A DNA stretch of 64,000 nt from Nicotiana tabacum (taxonomy: Eukaryota > Streptophyta > Magnoliopsida > Solanales > Solanaceae): assembly GCF_000715075.1 (NCBI RefSeq), contig NC_134084.1:96824411-96888410 (forward strand), in the 5' to 3' direction. The notes under the pieces were generated by a model, which worked only from the letters and a program-made list of their open reading frames with translations, did not search any database and was not told the origin of the DNA. The position numbers and the translations under genes were made by a program. Within the stretch, counting starts at the first letter, position 1, and each line of letters begins with the position of its first letter. Shown here in pieces: positions 11,409 to 23,908 of the stretch.

Positions 11409-11865
11409 TAATGTTACTTAAAGTGGAAAAATTCCTTCCCCGTAAAAAGGAGGTAATGACACTAATAAAACCAAAACTTTACTGTAATTCATATTATATG
11501 ATTATTACCCCTATCTCAAATAGTTGTATTGGTTGTCTACACCATTCCTGTGATGCTCTCATAATTTTCGTCATGTTAGAACTGCCATTCCTATTAAAAG
11601 TTTACTGTATTAACGTTTTAATAACATATCACATAAATATAGAAACGTCAAAAGACCAGCTTAATTTTGTATATATATGATAGAAACTTCAAAAGACCAG
11701 CTTACTTTTATTCACTAGTATTAATACACACTGATCTGCTCAAAATTCAAACAGATGAATCGAGGCCTGAGGAGGCTTTGTAGTGCCAACAGCAGCACAC
11801 TTATTTGTATAACTATCATTAGGCAAAGATATTAAAAAATGATATGCCTCCGTGAACTGTTGTGA
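11409..11865. other. Unassigned AT-rich segment
   Basis: There is a local direct repeat of TAGAAAC.TCAAAAGACCAGCTTA near 11640 and 11682. I see nothing else. Confidence 0.4.
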
Positions 11866-14520
11866 CGATACCTAGTCTCTACAACTAGGTAAGCCTAATA
11901 TTTGTGGAAAATGAAACGAAATCATGAAAACTAACAATCAACAGGTAAATATTAAATAGGAACTAAGATGCCGCTCGGCATATACAATAATCACTCTCGG
12001 ATTTTACATAAGCTCTCCCAAAACCCGGAATGTCATAAATCACAAGCTATAAAAAGAAACAGTACTTCTATACTCTAGAGTCTAATAAAAGAAGAAAAAT
12101 ACAAGAAGCGTTTGACATGGGGAAGAGTAGATAGAGACTCCGAGGTCTGCGGACGCGGCAGATATACCTTGAAGTCTCTACAGTTGTCCCGCCTCACTGG
12201 TAATGCAGCTGATAAGCGGTACCTGGATCTGCACACTAAAAAATATGTGCAGGGAAGGGCATGAGTACACCACAACGGTACCCAGTAAGTGTCAAACCTA
12301 ACCTCGGTCGAGTAGTGACGAGATCATGTCAGGACCCTGCTGGTACATAATGAAATAAGAAAGAATGAGATATCACAATCAAAATAAATACGGAATCTAA
12401 CAACAATAGAATCATAGAAAGACAACAACTTAGAACACAGAGTTAACAACACGGGATCTCCCAGGATACCGTCCCATGGTTCTAAATGTAAATGTCTAGG
12501 GGGATCTTCCGGAATACCGTTCCGTAGTCCCAAAGTAAATATGCAGTGCTAGGGGATCTCCCAAAATATCGTTCTGTAGTCCCAAAGTAATTATGCAGCT
12601 CAAACAATAGAATTACAACTACAACATGGAAATCCTACGATTTAGACTAAGTACATGTCAACGAAGAAGTAGGAAATTCACTAAGCATGTTGCACAATGT
12701 TCGGATAAGCAATTAAGACACGTAGACATGTTGTTCTAACTAAATAGGATAATTACGTATGCTAGTGTAGCTCAGTTAAAGGAAACAAATATTTTACTTA
12801 ATGAAATGAAGTTTTTCAATAAATAGCCCGTGTACGCACTCGTCACCTTACGTACACGGCACTCATATAACAACAGTACCAAATCCTAAGGGGAGATCCT
12901 AAGGGGATTTCCCCCACACAAGGTTATGCAAGTCACTTACCTCGAACCAAGCTCAAATCAATCCGTCACAACGCTCTTTCCAAGAATATCTGACTCTGAA
13001 TGGCCCAAATCTAGCCAAAAACTATTACATAACATAAATACAACTACAAGAAACTAATCTAGATATTGAAATCAAAGCTAAAATAAGATATTGAAAAATC
13101 ATCCAAAAAGCCTCCCGGGTCCATGTCTCGAAATCGGGTAAAAGTTACAAAATACGAACACTCATACACTTATGAGTCTAACCATACCAAATTTACTCAA
13201 ATCTGATACCAAAATCTCCATCAAAATCCCAAAATTTGGTCTAAGAACTGTTCTCAATTTTTCCAATTTTTCACCCCAAATCTGAAACTAAATGATAAAA
13301 TTAATGATAGATTAGTGGGATATAACAAAAATCAAGTTAAGAATCGTTACCCAATTAATATCTCTGAAAATCCCTCAAAATCTTATCCAAATCCGAGCTC
13401 CCAAACTCAAGTTTTGATAAAAATGGTCAACCCTCGTTTTTGAAATGTTTATGTACTACCCAGTGATACCTTCTTCGCGAACGCGATCAAAGCCTCGTGT
13501 TCCCGAAGCACAAGCTGCTTCAGTCCAAAATTACTCATCGCAAATGCGATGCACTAGTTGCGAACGCGAAGCTCAACTAGCCTGACCCTACGTGAATGCA
13601 GGACCCTCATCGCGAATGCGTAGGCTATTATGCTTAGAACCCATCTGACCGTTGATTCTACACGAACGTGAGGTCCTTATCGCGAATGCATAGCCTTAGT
13701 GTTCCATACCTTCACAAACGCAGGAACAACTTCGCGAATGCGAATAGCAAACTCAGTTGGTCTCTCAGATGACCTATGCGAACGCGAGACCTCTCTCGCG
13801 AACGCGATGAAGAAGAGGTCTGCAACAAAATACCAGAAATCTGCCAACTCCCAAAGTCCAAAAATGACCCGTTAACTACCCCAAAACTCACGCGAGACCC
13901 CCGGAGACTCAATCAAACATACCAACCAATCCTAAAATACCATACAAACTTAGTTGAGCCCTCAAACCATATCAAACAATGCTAAAAATATAAATCATCC
14001 TCCGATTCAAATTTAAAGAACTTGAAACTTCTAAATTTGACAACCGATGCCAAAAGCAACCAAACAATGTCCGATTGACACCAAATTTTGCACACAAGTC
14101 ATATTTAATAGTACGGACCTACTCCAACTTCCGGAATCGAAATCCGACCCGATATCAAAAATTCCACTACCGGTCCAAATCTCCAAAAAATCGACTTTCG
14201 CCATTTCAAGCCTAAATGAGCTACGGACCTCCAAAATACAATCCAGACATGCCTCTAAGCCCAAAATCACGCAACGGAGCTAACAGAATCGACGAAACTC
14301 CATTCTGGAGTCGCCTTTACATAATTTCGACTACTGTCCAAATTCTAAGGCTTAAACCTCCATTTAGGGACTAAGTATCCCAAACAATTCTAAAAACCAA
14401 AATAAAACCTCCCGGCAAGTCACAGTAGCAGAAATAGATATGAGGGAAGAAGTTAATAGGGGATCGGGGATCTAACTCTCAAAAAGACCGGTCAGGGTCT
14501 AATGGCAGCGTTGGGCGCCA
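11866..14520 (-). mobile_element. LTR (about 2.65 kb) related to the Tekay-like LTR at 2942, one end missing
   Basis: It starts inside the homologous LTR (GACGATACCTAGTCTCTACAACTAGGTAAGCC), lacking roughly the first 30 bp including the TG end. It then stays collinear with 2942-5953 to the final AAGACCGGTCAGGGTC. No primer site or coding sequence adjoins it, so it is a solo or truncated LTR. Direct repeats GGGGATCTCCCA...CCGT lie at 12450-12590. Confidence 0.7.
13470..13812. repeat. CG-rich cluster of TCGCGAACGCGA-type motifs
   Basis: About a dozen degenerate copies of (T)CGCGAA(C/T)GCG(A), a near-palindrome, occupy the position that holds CGCACCTGCG motifs in the related LTR at 4925-5250. 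CG-to-TG/CA changes are common among the copies. Confidence 0.75.
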
Positions 14521-14850
14521 TAATTCCACTCCCACTTCATTAATCACTAGGCTACAACTTTAGATGTCATACCATATATCATATATTTATACACATATAT
14601 AAATTAGAGAAAATACATAAGTTGCACCCAATGTTGTCCTGGGAGAATGTGATGATCAAAGATTGAAGACAAGGTATAATATATATATGTATGTATGTAT
14701 GTATAATAAGCCATTTTAAAAGAGCTCTGCCTCTTATCCATAAGTATCCAAATAATTAAGTTTTATGAGTATGAGTGTTTGACCATAAGAGGAGCAGATC
14801 AATGGCAGAAGAAATGCTAAGAGGATAGTGAAGGAGGAGGAAGGGGGGTG
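14521..14850. repeat. Unassigned segment with a TA/ATGT microsatellite
   Basis: A short (TA)n run passes into about four ATGT units at 14676-14706. Nothing else is recognisable. Confidence 0.5.
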
Positions 14851-15990
14851 TCACGACCCATAATCCATCTAGTATTGATGGCACCTAACCCAATCCGCTA
14901 GTAAGACAACCAACAGTCATCACAACTCAAATGAGAATAACAAGAACCAATAAATAAAATAACTGATTTATAAAGAATTGGTAGTACAAGTCATGAGACA
15001 CTAAGACTTAGCTTTACAAAGTTGGTATGAAAATAAATACAACATTTGTTTGGAATGTAAATAAACAGAATTCGAATCTAAATCTACCAAGGACAAGTGG
15101 TAGTTGTATCCGGAAATCAAGTACTTCTTTAGTGCCATCTCCCGTCATCCACAATATCTCAACTTCAAGATCTGCACACAAGGTGCAGAAGTATAGTATG
15201 GGTACAACCGACCCCATATACTCAGCAAGTACATACCTAATCTCGGTGAGGTAATACAACAACAATAACAAACCTAATCTCGGCGAGGTAATAGAAGCAA
15301 GAATTATAAATGATACTCGTCAATCACCTGTACAAGTTCATAAATTCCAACAGGTATGGAACAGAAATATGATCAAATCATGAAATCACAAATAAAATCA
15401 CCTTGATGCTTTCAATATTCTTAACGTATTCTACTCATTCAACAATTCAACATATAAGGAAGATATGCAAATAAATTAGGTAAACTGCCAAGGAAATTGC
15501 AAGTAAATATGAAATACAATAACAAAATATTAATCCGTTGCGGCGCGCAACCCGATCTAAATAGAAATCATATCATGGCTCTAAGGCCCTCATCATAATC
15601 TCAACAACCGAACCAAACCAATGATCAGCTCTCCCAGAGCCCACATCAACCAGAAACCTGTCGGTTTCTCACAATCTGCGTGTACACCATCAAGAAGACA
15701 CATGAGAGGGTGACCCTAGGGGATGGATCTATATCCACATGCTGCATGGTTTAGTCACGTACAATCAGCCCGATGTGGTCACTTGCTCAATATCATAATC
15801 TGCCGACGTGGTCACATGCTCAACATCACGGATCCACCCGGCATAGTCACATGCTAAGTATCATAATCCGCCTGGCGTGATCACATGCACAATATCACAT
15901 CTGTCTGACGTGATCACAAGCACAATATCACAATCCATCTAGCATGGTCACAAACACAATATCATAATTCGTCGGATAATTACAAGGTGT
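14851..15990. mobile_element. Fragment of a third TGTCACGACCC-type LTR
   Basis: It opens TGTCACGACCCATAATCC, the standard Solanaceae LTR terminus, and carries AACCTAATCTCGG.GAGGTAATA twice (about 15237 and 15270). It ends in a tandem repeat and lacks the far end. No primer site or coding sequence adjoins. Confidence 0.65.
15768..15980. repeat. Tandem repeat, unit about 40 bp, five degenerate copies
   Basis: Copies carry GT.GTCACATGC.CAATATCATAATCCG with variable joins. This array is a familiar internal part of related Solanaceae LTRs. Confidence 0.7.
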
Positions 15991-16927
15991 AACTTATATA
16001 TTTTTCCTATAAATCATATTATGCAACAAACATATATCTTATATGTATGTACAGTATAATACTTGTAGATATTAAATTTTTATATTTAAAATATTAATGA
16101 AATATTAACAAGTTTGTTTGAGGAATATTTGAAGTAAATTAATATTTTTCGCTCACAGATATTTAACTTTCCATTTAAGTGAAATTACGGTCAAAATACA
16201 AGTTTAAGTTCTAAATACTCTTCTCCAACTTCAACTTTAACTTTAAATACTTCTTTTTTCTTTTTTAATTTCAAATATTATTTTTTTAAATTTCAATCAA
16301 GTATTTCAAATGCCTACTGTATCTCTTCTCCGCTCCTTTCACTTTGAATTTTATATGAGAATTTTAGAATTTTGATAAAAATGAAGGTCGTTATGTCTTT
16401 TCTATACTTTAGGCAACTCGTATTTGGAACTCACTACCCTAAGTAATCAAATTCGCGCTGAACTGATTCGCTAAGAGGGCAGAGGGAAATGGATAAATTT
16501 ACAAACAACCACTTTAACGACAACTATTTGAATATAAGTCGCAATTGAAAAATTTATCTATATTTAGTCACGTTTTAGACAAAATACCCCAATTTATTAA
16601 TTAAAAAAAGACATTAACTACAATATGGACTTGAAAACGATGAAAATATTAGAGACGCACGCACCTTCAGAGCTTATGGTGAAAGTAGTTGCAGAGATTG
16701 CTTTTGGCATCAAAATTCCGTTAAACCCAACAAAAAAATACAATAAAATGTCATGAAAATCACTTTTTCTGTCTCAAATTATATATCGTGTTTCTCTGTT
16801 ACATGTTCCTTAAGAAAATATTAAATATTATAGGTTTTGACTGTTTTACCTTTATTTATGTTTTGAGATATAATCTCTTTTCGTTAATATTTAGTCATAA
16901 TTGAGGTATTTGTAGTCTTCAAGAATA
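15991..16927. other. AT-rich stretch with a dispersed-repeat fragment
   Basis: Around 16490-16610 the sequence AAATTTACAAACAACCACTTTAA...AATATAAGTCGCAA resembles a common nightshade dispersed repeat. I find no gene. Confidence 0.35.
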
Positions 16928-17222
16928 CTCCTTCCATGTCATATTAACAGTGTGTGTTTACTAAAAATAGTTTTCTCAAATTACTTATCATTTTAGAAGT
17001 TCAAAACAAAATTGATTGTTTTTTTCCATTTTACCCTTAGTAATAATTGTTCTTGAAGATGGAGATAATACATAAAAAGAATAAATATTCAATGAAGAGA
17101 ATAATTATTACTAAGGGTAAAAAAAGAAGAAAATAATAATTTTGTCTTGAATTTTAAAAATGACAAACAATTTGACACAACTATTTTTAGTAACCACGAT
17201 TGATAATATGAGACAGAGAGAG
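16928..17222. mobile_element. Stowaway-like MITE, foldback of about 295 bp
   Basis: The left end CTCCTTCCATGTCATATTAA follows a TA. Almost the whole first half (for example TTACTAAAAATAGTT, CAAAACAAAATT, TTACCCTTAGTAATAATT) is repeated inverted in the second half. The Stowaway-type terminus (CTCC.TCC) and a flanking TA fit. The right end is diverged (GAGACAGAGAGAG) and its TA is lost. Confidence 0.8.
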
Positions 17223-17234
17223 CATGGACGGATG

Positions 17235-17420
17235 CACAACAGTCGTTACGGGTTCAACTGAACCAATAACTTTCGATGCGGAGTAGAAATTTATATGTAA
17301 AAATTTATTAAAATTGCAAAAATAGATTTGAACCCATAACTTTAAAAATATAATGGGTTTAATGTTAAAAATCTTAAAAATTAAACCCATAGAGTTTAAA
17401 TTCTGGATTCGTCTCTGAGA
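17235..17420. repeat. Solanaceae dispersed repeat, non-coding
   Basis: It contains GGGTTCAACTGAACC, AACCCATAACTTTAAAAATA and an inverted AACCCATAGAGTTTAAATTC, a familiar scattered repeat whose class I cannot name with certainty. Confidence 0.45.
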
Positions 17421-17861
17421 GATGGTAGTAGCTATATCGCGAATACACCATGCCAATCTTCACCGGAAACCCATTATACCCGCCTCTTAGCCACCGTCCA
17501 AATACGTGCTGGATTTGAAAAGTTAAGAAATTTATTAGTAACCCAAAATCTGATAGTGAGGGTAAAGGCCAAAGGGGAGTGTTTTTTTGTTTAGGAATTC
17601 CATTTTCTGTTACGGATTGGCTCTTTTCAGTTAAGTTAGCGCTTTTTTGTCAGCCGTGGACCAAAAAGTGTCCCATTTTTAAATTTAAAGGATATTAGTA
17701 TTCAAGGTTAATATATAAAAGATCAACTTAAACCTAGCCTCATACAGTAGGGACAATTGAAATTATCCTAATTAGCTAGTTTTCCAAACGAAGGGTCTAT
17801 TCGGCCTCGAAGGCAAAGCTCCTCCTGACCTCCTCCCCTTCTCTATGGACTAGATGCATTT

Positions 17862-17882
17862 GCCCGTGCATGTTGCACGGGC
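17862..17882. repeat. Perfect 9-bp hairpin, 3-base loop
   Basis: GCCCGTGCA and TGCACGGGC flank TGT. The short GC-rich hairpin in AT-rich surroundings resembles conserved ends of some plant non-autonomous transposons (Helitron 3' ends have a hairpin just before a CTRR end). The expected CTRR is not seen directly after it. Confidence 0.7.
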
Positions 17883-19190
17883 CCAACATTAACGGTCAAT
17901 CACATTCACTATAGAATTATTTTTATAATTTATTAATGTCATTGTTTGAGCTTTCACAACACAACTGTAAGATCAAAAATTATCATTACATAAATAAATA
18001 GGATCCTGTATGCGTTTGAGTAAAAATAACTTCATTATTGTAATCTTAAATGGATCAAAATAGCGAGCAACTCATGAAATCAAATACTGATCTATATTGA
18101 AATCAAAATAGACAACCATAACCAAGCACTTCTTACATGCACAGTAAGGCATTTTTATGTTCAATAAGCTTATATTTCCAGTGCTAGTGCTATTTAGTTC
18201 AAGCATACTTAAATACTATAGAAAAAATTATAAGAAGTTGTTCCATCTTCGAGCACATCACTGGCACTCCTAATTCATCATTTTCTATGAGTACCAGCTT
18301 AGTCCGAGCTCAGTAGTGAGAGTTTTTGCTCTTCCAAAATCAGCGGAGTGGGAGAAGTTTTATAGTACCTTCAAAGAGCAATCAAACGACACCAGTAGAA
18401 TAGGGTGTATAAGTTCTCCTATTTTTCTTTTCTTCTATTAATTAGTTAGCTTGAATGGGGAAAGATCGGCCTAATAACATTCACCAATGCGTGTGTTCTC
18501 TCATCTATATATCTATTAAATCACCAAATTGCAGGAGTACCAATTATCACTGAAACCTTCACTACCACCAAATTCGTTGAGACACTATACAGGTAATAAT
18601 TCAAACATACTGTGGGCATTGGCAAATTACACTCACTTAGACATGAAAAAAGTAATCCATCGTAGCCCTGTAGGCTACATAGAAAAATAAGCTCTAAAAA
18701 CTGAGCTTCTACATAATAAACATTTATGAAAATAACCTGTGCAAATTCAACTTCTACGCAATCAGTACACAAAAGGATCAACAAAGAAGAGACAAACATC
18801 AATGGATCAATTTTCAGCTCAAAACACAAACACCCATTTTCAATACTCACAACATTGATTGACATAAAAACCTCATTTAGTAAATTCGACAAAAACTCAA
18901 ATTTTAACCAAAAAATAAAAAGACTTGCAAACACAAATTCAACACATAAATATAAAACAGAACAACAAAATAAACTCACAAATCAAATTCAACAGATATA
19001 TATAAAACAGAACAAGAAAAGAACAATAAATCGAAAACAAAAAGTAACTTAGCGTAAACCACCACGAAAATCAGAAACTTCTGAAACATACAGTTGTTTG
19101 ACTCAAAAGATATTAAAACTTTTTTGAACAAATCAATCAAAGATGAAGGGGTAAATCTTAGTCAGGCATAATTAATTCTAGATCAAAGAG
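17883..19190. other. AT-rich segment without a supported gene
   Basis: The imperfect direct repeat AATTCAACA.ATA.ATATAAAACAG occurs at about 18934 and 18983. A 152-codon minus-strand opening (18521-18979) has no recognisable content and shares its space with a Lys/Asn-rich plus-strand opening. I do not call either as a gene. Confidence 0.4.
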
Positions 19191-19397
19191 CTAGCAGTAA
19201 GGATCACACATAAGATGAAAGAAAAATGAATTATCTTATTAAGATTCAATGTTGTCTCTCCCATCGATCGATGAGGAGGCAGATTTACACATTTTTCTAG
19301 AGACACTTCTCTCTATCCAGAATACAAGCAAAGAGCTTTTTGCTCATTTGAGAGAGATATGAAGAGCAGCCCCCCTGGGTTGAAAGCTTTCCCTGGC

Positions 19398-19406
19398 TAT
19401 ATATAG
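19398..19406 (+). promoter_or_regulatory. Candidate TATA box (upstream)
   Basis: TATATATAG lies in the context CCTGGCTATATATAGTCAAGG. It is the first of two TATA-like sites, about 530 bp apart, upstream of the gag-like pseudogene. Confidence 0.35.
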
Positions 19407-19926
19407 TCAAGGCATCATTGCCCTTTGCTTGACTTGACGTCCTCTGGTCGCCAATGTATCTTAGTCGTGATTTTAGACGGTGCTCTTGCCGACTCGTCGG
19501 ATGTCAGGGAGGAAAAATGGAGTGGGCTATATTAACTTTTATTGCTCGATTACTTAGGCGGGGTGTCGGTCAGCTTGGTCGTGACGGTCAGATTTTGACC
19601 AATACAGATAGTCCCTCTGTCTATCGGGGTCGTCCTATGTCGGTATCGACAGACGGATCATGATTGTCATGAGTTCGAGAGAAATCTGACTTATGACTCT
19701 CCGTTCCTTAGTCACATTTTGTGGGTTTTTTAGCGGAGTGGCGGCGTTCAGTCGATCCCCATAGACCGTGATGGCGGTTTCGGAACCGAAACGTCGTTTG
19801 GTATTGAAGCATTGTTTTGTGGTTTTTGCCATTACGACACACATTCCTGAGAGACTGAAACATTTTATGCCCTATCAAATTCGATTGGTGACTCTTGGGT
19901 TACGTGCTCAGGGGATTTATGTCTCT

Positions 19927-19934
19927 TATAAATA
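19927..19934 (+). promoter_or_regulatory. TATA box of the gag-like pseudogene
   Basis: TATAAATA within CTCTTATAAATAGAGGAAG is a textbook plant TATA element. The ATG at 20098 is 171 bp downstream, leaving a leader of about 140 nt that is pyrimidine-rich. The whole 19190-20097 stretch may be the LTR and leader of the retroelement that owned the reading frame. Confidence 0.6.
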
Positions 19935-20097
19935 GAGGAAGCCTGTCAATCGATTGAAACACTTCTTTATCTTTCACTTGGGATAATCCTGCTGATATAC
20001 TTCCTTTCTGATACCTCAAATTTCTGTGTGCCCCCTTGTTTACTGAAAACTTTCATCTCTTCTTTCTGTTATTTCTTTGGCGTATTTTCTGACAAGA

Positions 20098-20362
20098 ATG
20101 GCTGGTGATTCTTCTCGTGACAATCTCCCTGCTGCTAATCCGGTACCGAAAAGTTCTGCCCAAGTCACCGGAGGGGTAGATGCGGTGGAGGATTAGGAGG
20201 TCCCATTAGCGATTGAGATCTTGCCCCGCCCTAGGAGAGAGCCGACCGACTTTAATGCTCCCGCCGGGTCGAACCGGAACCTATTCACTCTGTTATAAGG
20301 GAGAGGGATATTGCAGAGTTGAAAGAAAGGTAGGGGATCCCCGGTTACGTTGATATGCGGCC
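20098..20362 (+). pseudogene. Retroelement gag-like protein, N-terminal fragment, split by LTR1
   Basis: The frame starts MAGDSSRDNLPAANPVPKSS and runs into a stop after GGVDAVED. It then continues as EVPLAIEILPRPRREPTDFN. A one-base shift is needed to follow into EPIHSVIRERDIAELKER, a second stop, and GIPGYVDMRP, where the retrotransposon LTR begins. I recall this general pattern (acidic leader, EVPL.IEILP.PRREP, then IAELKE.YGIPGYVD) from repetitive Nicotiana proteins, but I cannot name a family with confidence. The product is unknown, most likely the gag-like protein of a non-autonomous retroelement. Two stops, a frameshift and the insertion make it dead. Confidence 0.55.
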
Positions 20363-21910
20363 TGTCACACCTCCTTTTTCCGCCCCCGCGAGGGGTGAAG
20401 GAGTTTTTTCCAATTAAAGGACAGTCAAAACAGGATTTATTTATTTATTTCAGAGTCGCCACTTGGGAGATTTAGGGTGTCCCAAGCCACCAATTTTAAT
20501 CCCGAATCGAGGAAAAGAATGACTCTGTATTAAAGTCTGTGCACCAGAAATCCGGATAAGGAATTCTGTTAACTCGGGAGAAGGTGTTAGGCATTCCCGA
20601 ATTCTGTGGTTCTAGCACGGTCGCTCAACTGTCATATTTGGCTTAAATATCTGAGTTTTATACAATTATGAGCTCATGTGCAAAATTTAACTTTTAACCG
20701 CTTTTATCATTTACTGTTATTTTTATCAAGAATTGCAACATCGTGGAAACACATCTCGAACCACGTCACATCAATGCACCCGTGGTTGTGGGCATATTTC
20801 AACTCTGTTGAGATTTGGATTTGGGTCACATAAATGTGCACCCGAGTTTAAGAAAATTAAATTATTAAAGGCGCGCCTAAAGCGACTAGCGCTTTATTAC
20901 TTTGGGGAAGGCCGTGAAATTTGCTAAACGGTCCATCCCGAAGTCTAAGTAATCAATTAAATTTTTATCGAGGGCCCCGCAATTGGTGCATTTTATTGGG
21001 CGAGGCTCATCTCATTTTATTTTTTAAAGGACAGTCCTAAAATGCCTACATTTTTCTCTTATTAAATTTGTCTCTACAAAATAAAAGAGAAAATGTCTTA
21101 ATTTATTTACATGCTACTACCTAGTTACATTATACTAGGTATGTTCTCAGTTTGTCAAATTTAAAAAAACTTAGCAATCTAATTTTAATCCTAGACCATT
21201 TACATGCTAAAATTAACCAATATTATTTAACTAAACAATATTCCTACCGAGTTCCTACTAGATGGCCTATTCGTTTGATTTTTGACTCGACGAAGTTACT
21301 ACACCATTTATTTATTTATTTAGGCAATATATGCAGATAGTTCAACTGTTAAGCTATCGTCGAATGTTCCACTATGTCTATTAAATAGCTACATGATTCT
21401 GATTTTTTGCAAGCTAAATAATTTGTACATACAAAATAAAAATCAGAATATAATTAACTATAATTCAGAGTTTCAACTCTTCATTTTTTCGTATTCATGC
21501 TTCATATTCGGATTACAATAACCAGCGTGTCAGTTGTATACCTGATATCGGAAGCAAAAGAAAATGAAGATGAGAATCAGCAGCAGTAATAACAGTACAA
21601 CACAACAACAACAGCCCAGCAACAGTAACAACCCAGTAACAGACCGGTGGAGTAGTAATCCCAAAACAAATGCTTCCAACTTTTATGAAACAACAACAAT
21701 TAATGCTGATTTCAAACAATGAAAGAAAACAGAAGATTTTTTTTTAGTTTTTTTTTATTTGAAAGTTTGAATATTTTTCGGAATTTTTCTCTCTCCTAAA
21801 TATTCAGCTTTTTTTTTTCTGTTTGTGTTTTTCTATTCTGTCTATCTGTTCTTTTTTTTTTTCAGATTCGTTCCTCTCTGTTCTCTTCTTTGTCTGATTT
21901 CAAGATCTCT

Positions 21911-21918
21911 ATTTTATA
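21911..21918 (-). promoter_or_regulatory. TATA box of LTR1
   Basis: The minus strand reads TATAAAAT in GGATATAAAATAGAGATC. The equivalent sites in the other LTRs read TATAAG. It separates a U3 of about 2.6 kb from R-U5. Confidence 0.65.
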
Positions 21919-22324
21919 TCCTCAACCCTTTAATCAATTAAAATCAATCACTTTCTCCTACCAAACCCATTATTCTTCCCACTCATCCCCATTACATTAA
22001 ATAAGTATATCAACTCCACCCCATTATATTTTGTCCTCCATGCCTACCATAAACAAATACAAGATTCCCCTCCACTACATTTTGTCTTGTCCCCCATTAA
22101 ATTAAACAATTATATCAAAAACCCACCCCATTATATTTTGTCCCCCATGCTTAACATAAAGAATTACAAAATGTTCAATTACCAAACTACCCCTCCGACC
22201 TTATTGCAATTACCATTTTACCCCTGAACGTACTACAAATTACCAAACTACCCCATCAGCTATAACAATCAATTAATCAAACTTAACCAAAATATAGACA
22301 ATATGATCAATTTCTAACAATGTT

Positions 22325-22422
22325 CAAACAACAAATCACATGAACATGATTTCTTCAATATTTCAACAACAAATCACATGAACATGATTTCTTCAACATT
22401 TCAACAACAAATCACATGAATA
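22325..22422. repeat. 38-bp tandem repeat, three copies (third partial)
   Basis: Units contain CAACAAATCACATGAACATG and ATTTCTTCAA.ATTT. LTR2, LTR3, LTR4 and LTR5 have one unit fewer, so the array changes length between LTR copies. Confidence 0.8.
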
Positions 22423-23210
22423 CAAATTGAACAACAAAGAACAACTAAAATTTGATTGAACAATATTTTAACAACAAACAAACCTATTTTCAGATTCAAC
22501 AACAACAATAACAAACAAGTATATTCAGATTTCTAAATTCAATAATATTGAACTTAGAATCAACTCTAACAACATTACAACAAACAATTCCTATATTAAA
22601 CTTAAACAAGATTATGAGACAAATTCAAAAAATAATCATAAATGATAAACAAGAAATCAAACTATACAAATTTCGGATTCAAGATCAACCAAACAAAGTA
22701 TGAACATGAATGAAAATATTCAATAACAATAACAAACAAACTTTGTTCAAACTTCGAATTAAACTTAAACAAAACAAATAAACATATTCAAATTACTAAT
22801 CTTCAAATAATCAATTAAATCCAACCAAAATTATAACAAAGATATATGATCCAAAATTAAGAAGCAAAACATAACTTCACATTAAATTACTAAATTAAAA
22901 CGAACTTCAAACAAAGATGAACATGAATTAAACAATGTTAACAATTTCTGAAAATACATAAAATACATGAAACAAATTGAAGAAACAATTAATTTAAACT
23001 TCAATTTGAATCTAACAAACATTAAACTAACAATTCCCTTTTTTTTTTTTTTACAAAAATGAATAAAATTAACATGAAATAAATATGAAAAACAACTAAT
23101 TAATTTCCCATTTAAATCTGAAAATTAAATTAACAAAACACATGAAGCAAACTAAAAATTAATTCAAACGATAAACATGAACAAAACAAGGATCGAACAT
23201 TTATCGATTT

Positions 23211-23841
23211 TTACTTCGAGAAATATAAAACGAAATATGGACAAAATAAAAACTCAAAACCAACTAACCGGAGATGAATCAACGATAAACTCCCCTTCCT
23301 CTTGAACTCAAAACAACACACCACAGACTCAAACGAAAACCAAACGAATCCTTGATGAAAAGGAAGGAGATGACGCACCATTAGAAGCAGAAACGAAGCC
23401 GCAGCAGCTGGAAGGAGGAAGAGAAGCAGCAGCGATATGGTTGAAGAAGAAGCAGCGTGAAGCAGCAGCACCGGCAACAACACGACGGAGGAAGTAGCGG
23501 CGACAGCTGCGGCGACGAAGAGAAGACGCAGTCGCGACAGCAGCCATGGCAACGAGCGGAGCTGCAGCGGCGACACGGCATCGGCTGCGTAGTTGTCCAG
23601 GAGCTGAAGCACGGCCATGGCAATCACTGAAGCAGCAGACGATGAAGAGAAAAGTATGCAGCAGCAGTAAAGCAAACGACGCAACATGACGAGGAAGATG
23701 AAGTCGCGATGGTGGTTTTTGAGGTCGTTCATGGTTTCTGAGGTTGTTCATGGGAGGGCAGCTTGGAGACGACGTGTGTGTGTGTATGCTTGCGTTGCTG
23801 TGTGTGTTGGAAAAGGATAAGGAGGATGGAGGGGCAGCCAT
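23211..23841 (-). other. Ser/Ala/Cys-rich open frames in U3 of LTR1, coding status doubtful
   Basis: Two overlapping minus-strand frames stay open for 170 and 173 codons (from 23841 and 23732). The sequence is built from CAGCAG/GCTGCT-like triplets, which lack stops in several frames, so openness alone is weak evidence. The first ATG follows a telo-box by about 70 bp, and a donor-like G|GTTAGT is present at 23268. The same layout, with different sequence, recurs in LTR2 and LTR3-LTR5. I do not recognise a protein family. Confidence 0.3.
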
Positions 23842-23908
23842 TGATGCTAGGGAGGGGAGCTTGAGGAAGAAGAAGAAGATAGGAGGGGGGGCAGATGACT
23901 TAGCTTGT

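Noticed and set aside
18521..18979. 152-codon open frame on the minus strand
   Set aside because: Leu/Cys/Phe-rich with no domain, signal or homology I recognise. It overlaps a Lys/Asn-rich opening on the other strand and lies in AT-rich repeat-like DNA.
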